Origin: Plasmopara viticola
Lineage: Eukaryota; Oomycota; Peronosporomycetes; Peronosporales; Peronosporaceae
Assembly (NCBI GenBank): GCA_001695595.3
Contig: MBPM02000003.1
Span: 1,178,001-1,242,000, forward strand
Direction of reading: 5' to 3'
DNA length: 64,000 bases
This document shows, one piece after another, positions 61,317-64,000 of this stretch. The position numbers and the translations under genes are program-made. The first letter of the stretch is position 1, and each line of letters starts with the position of its first letter. The notes under the pieces are model-generated. The model did no database searches and was not told the DNA's origin. It was given only the letters and a program-made list of their open reading frames with translations.

Positions 61317-62057
61317 TTATTGAGTCAATTTCCGGTTGAGCAATTGACGCAACACACTTGGTGTAAAGTATGGCAAGCGAGTCTTGATTTCCGCGTCGTT
61401 GAGGTACTTGGCCCCATGAATGTCGCCACGACACGTAGGTGCGCCACAAGTGCAGATGAATTTCTCGTCCATATCCCATTCACTCGTCGAGTAATCAAAC
61501 GTCAAGTGGTCGCCCTCGTTGATCGACTTGATGGCAATAAACGACACGGTGGCGTCGTTCGCGTCGACGTCGATGCGCGTATTGGGGTCACAGCTGTGAT
61601 TGACAAACTCTAGTCCCCCCGTGAACGACATGTGCTTGGTCGGTGTCAATTGGACGGTAAACCGCGTCGGCTTGGTATACTGAAATAACGAAAACACGTC
61701 AACGATTCAATAGTGACTGCGTGTCGAAAGCATCGTACAATTTGACCCGGGGCTGAACCAATAACATTGTCTCTTTGAAACGGTTGCCCAGCGACGGCCG
61801 AGCGCCAGTGCTCGTTCCTAGAAACCAAAGCAAGTTCTCAGCCATGTCTTTCTTGTTGCACGTCATTTGCAAGCCTTGACTTACAGTTGCTCAATATAAA
61901 AGCGGCCATCCGAGCCTTTGGGAATGGAGCGGAGCGTGCCGCGCTGCTGCGTGGCGTGACCATTGCCGTTGATTTTGGCATGAGCCGCAACAGTAAAGTG
62001 GCGGCGATGGAGTGTGCAGAGAGAGCGTGAGACTTGCGAGACGGTGCGGATAAACAT
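61317..62057 (-). CDS. small SET-domain protein with post-SET motif
   Basis: Three exons on the minus strand: 61885-62057, 61739-61817, 61317-61679 (introns 67 and 59 bp); 204 residues. The SET core is compact, with GGLEFVNHSCDPNTRI (the NHSCDPN motif) and DHLTFDYSTSEW, and a post-SET cysteine cluster (CTCGAPTCRG). There is no pre-SET region. The ATG at 62057 gives an Arg/Ser-rich leader MFIRTVSQVSRSLCTLHRR like a mitochondrial presequence; a longer frame starts at 62204. The stop is 59 bp from the convergent SET gene stop. Function unknown; methyltransferase fold is clear. Confidence 0.78.
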
Positions 62058-62204
62058 GGGGATTGAGAAAAGAAAGGGGCGGGACTTGTGCGTCTTGGGC
62101 GGCAAAATTGAGTCTTTGACGCTCGTGCCCGATTCTTTAATTGCGAAAGTCACGACGCTGCGACGTGGGATTTTATTGTTGATATTGGCCATGTGGGGTA
62201 TCAT

Positions 62205-62886
62205 AAGATCCTAAGCTGCACGAGGAAGTCCTTGGTTCTTATCGTGATTCACTTAGTACTGTAATCATACCGGTATCTAGTAATAGTCAAATCGAGGGTT
62301 TTGCTTGCAAAAAGTCCTCTCTTTTGCATGCCGTGCTTTTATTAGTAGAATTCCTATCATTGTACTCTTGAAAATTACTACCTGTGAATAGTTATAAAGT
62401 CGAAGTCTTGTCACCTTGAGCCGAAAGAGAAGACAAAAGGAAGTCGATACCAGCGCCCCAACGAATAACATTGAAGCATTAACAGCGATAGAGCTGAATA
62501 TGCTGATTGATTTACAAAGCGTGAGAAACTGCAGTGTTAATCGGGAAAGTGCGAAATGGGAGACTGTGCGTCAAAAAGTGAATATCGGTCTTGACCGGAG
62601 TTTTGACACCAATCATCAATATACCATTTAAATTATGACTCGAGTCGGTTATGGTCACTTGTACGCAGGTGGGTCATCACTTGATATATTCTTTGATAGT
62701 TGAACAAAATTCATTACACTTTTGTCCAGCAAATTGCCTAGCTACTGTTGTGGTATCTAGAAGTATACCAAAGTAGGTTTAACTGTAAATCGAGGACGGC
62801 AGGCATACAAACTTTCACTCACGTAGGGAGCCGAAGGTGCATTCAGAGTAAGCATTGACATTCCGTTGTTTCCATAACGGGTTTTT
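62205..62886. other. intergenic region
   Basis: About 680 bp upstream of the small SET gene; no recognised coding or RNA feature. Contains its promoter. Confidence 0.5.
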
Positions 62887-62932
62887 TGGTGCAGTGGTTT
62901 AACTACCTCTGCTCCAAGTCGGTATCGAATCC
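62887..62932 (+). mobile_element. tRNA-like head of a second SINE
   Basis: TGGTGCAGTGG at 62887-62897 fits box A and GGTATCGAATCC at 62921-62932 fits box B with one extra base; spacing is 34 bp start to start, as in tRNA-derived SINEs. I do not see a target duplication, so the end of the element is not defined; the body may extend into the 63 kb region. A tRNA gene is unlikely because no cloverleaf stems close. Confidence 0.5.
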
Positions 62933-63458
62933 ACGAAAACTGACAGGTGATGCTATTTAGGGGATTACAATTGGGGAGTCGAAAAATTGAGAGGGAGCCA
63001 TTAAAAGTCGGTATGCGAAGCCTCTAATTAGGGGTAGACAACACCTTGGCGAAGCCCAATGCAAATTGGAAGAGACGATAATACTGGGTGGCGGAAAGCT
63101 GCAAGGATCGCTAACTTGACAGTAGACCCACCGAATCGGTATGCAAGATGTGATGTAGATCGGGTTAACCCGTGACCTCAAACAGGCGCAATTAGCATAT
63201 CGGCTACGACTAATTTCAGGAGTAAAAAACCCTTAAAAGACGAAAGGCCAAAAATGCCAACTTGTTCAAAAGGTGCTAAGGCCGTATAACGAAAGGCCGA
63301 AAGCAAGCTAAGAAACAGCATTTTGTGTTGAGCCACTCTTTTTTCTAGCAAAGGAGCTAAGGGGGTCATCCTCTTAGCTAGAATAGGACCCAATTGTGGC
63401 GGCTGCTAAAATGGGTCCAGGGTAACGATGAGGGCATAATTAGCAATACTGCTCCGAG

Positions 63459-64000
63459 TTAATATTCATCGTAAAGAGAACGTGTTGAAGCGTTATTTAG
63501 CTGCACTAAGTCTTCATTGTGGAATTTCAGCTGTCGATTGCTGGTGGATTTCAGTCTGGCTAGCAACTCAAGCAATTGCCGCAGTTTGGCACTGGAATGG
63601 TTTAAAATTTTGCAGCATAAGTCTCGATAGAAGTGTTGTATGCGAAGCACTATAACAGCCTCGACTTGAGTGATAACTTCGATGATGTTGGCTTGAATAT
63701 CATGCGAGCGAATATCATTCCTGTGCATCTACAAGCAACGTAGAACCACTACTCGAACAATGTGGAGAATCACAAATAAACCATAACCGTAACGCGACTT
63801 AGCATGGTCGGTGGGTTCATGTTTAAGAAAGTAGAGCTAACTCCCATTCCAGTGGGGCCCGAAAAAAGCCCCGAGAAGCATTGAGCCATTTAGACCAAAC
63901 TTGAGTCGCAAAATCGCAATACCAACATAAGTGTGGGGCAGTCTCCAGAATTCCGCAACCATAATGGCAGGTTGTAACTGCAGCACTGAGATGACGATAA
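63459..64000 (-). pseudogene. decayed LINE reverse transcriptase C-terminus, running off right edge
   Basis: Minus strand from the edge reads a zinc-binding reverse transcriptase tail: TTCHYGCGILETAPHLCW, then CDFATQVWSKWL, fitting the zf-RVT pattern (Cys pairs, ET..HL, C..A..VW). That frame stops at 63823. A second frame continues near 63.75 kb with ILHIVRVVVLRCL, a stop in place of the expected Trp, then MHRNDIRSHD, matching the usual W-x-RN continuation of LINE proteins. The frameshift and nonsense codon show it is inactive. The main body lies beyond the window. Confidence 0.7.

Overview
The window looks like nuclear DNA of an oomycete, most likely a downy mildew or a relative of Phytophthora. 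Introns are very short (54-97 bp apart from one of 168 bp) with GT...AG ends. Protein architectures fit oomycetes: DENN joined to RGS, PDZ joined to ZZ, a variant FYVE joined to GAF, a CDPK, and an SHAQKY-class MYB. Codon use is less GC-rich at third positions than is usual in Phytophthora, and gene islands are separated by decayed intergenic DNA, which leans toward a downy mildew. The genus cannot be fixed from sequence alone.

Layout. 1-6.9 kb: no convincing gene, at most a copia-like relic. 6.9-20.3 kb: compact island with a ubiquitin-conjugating E2, a twin-TAZ zinc-finger protein, a Rab32-like GTPase divergent from a large RGS-DENN protein, a fused HAD/YvcK-CofD protein, and a Dbp4/DDX10 helicase. 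20.3-28.8 kb: gene desert with a Ty3/gypsy reverse transcriptase relic, a full SINE flanked by a 16-bp target duplication, and a second non-LTR insertion with an 11-bp duplication. 28.8-34.9 kb: MYB-like factor, TPX2-like protein, thioredoxin-like protein and mitochondrial L22. 35.1-46.7 kb: PDZ-ZZ protein, a 13-exon CDPK, FYVE-GAF protein and the ER chaperone BiP, which has two heat-shock elements upstream. 47.3-50.8 kb: metallo-beta-lactamase-fold hydrolase and COG8. 51.6-62.1 kb: a 2603-residue centrosome-like protein with 23 eleven-residue repeats, then two convergent SET-domain genes. 62.2-64 kb: a tRNA-like SINE head and a decayed LINE running off the right edge.

Several genes belong to membrane traffic and secretion: the Rab, the DENN protein (DENN domains are usually Rab exchange factors), COG8 (Golgi tethering), BiP (ER folding) and the FYVE-GAF protein. 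They are scattered rather than clustered. The Rab/DENN pair is the only one whose arrangement suggests a functional link. The most unusual proteins are the pseudo-HAD/YvcK fusion with a C-terminal membrane anchor, the RGS-DENN protein and the giant repeat protein. Gene models with introns were built by hand from splice sites and reading-frame continuity.
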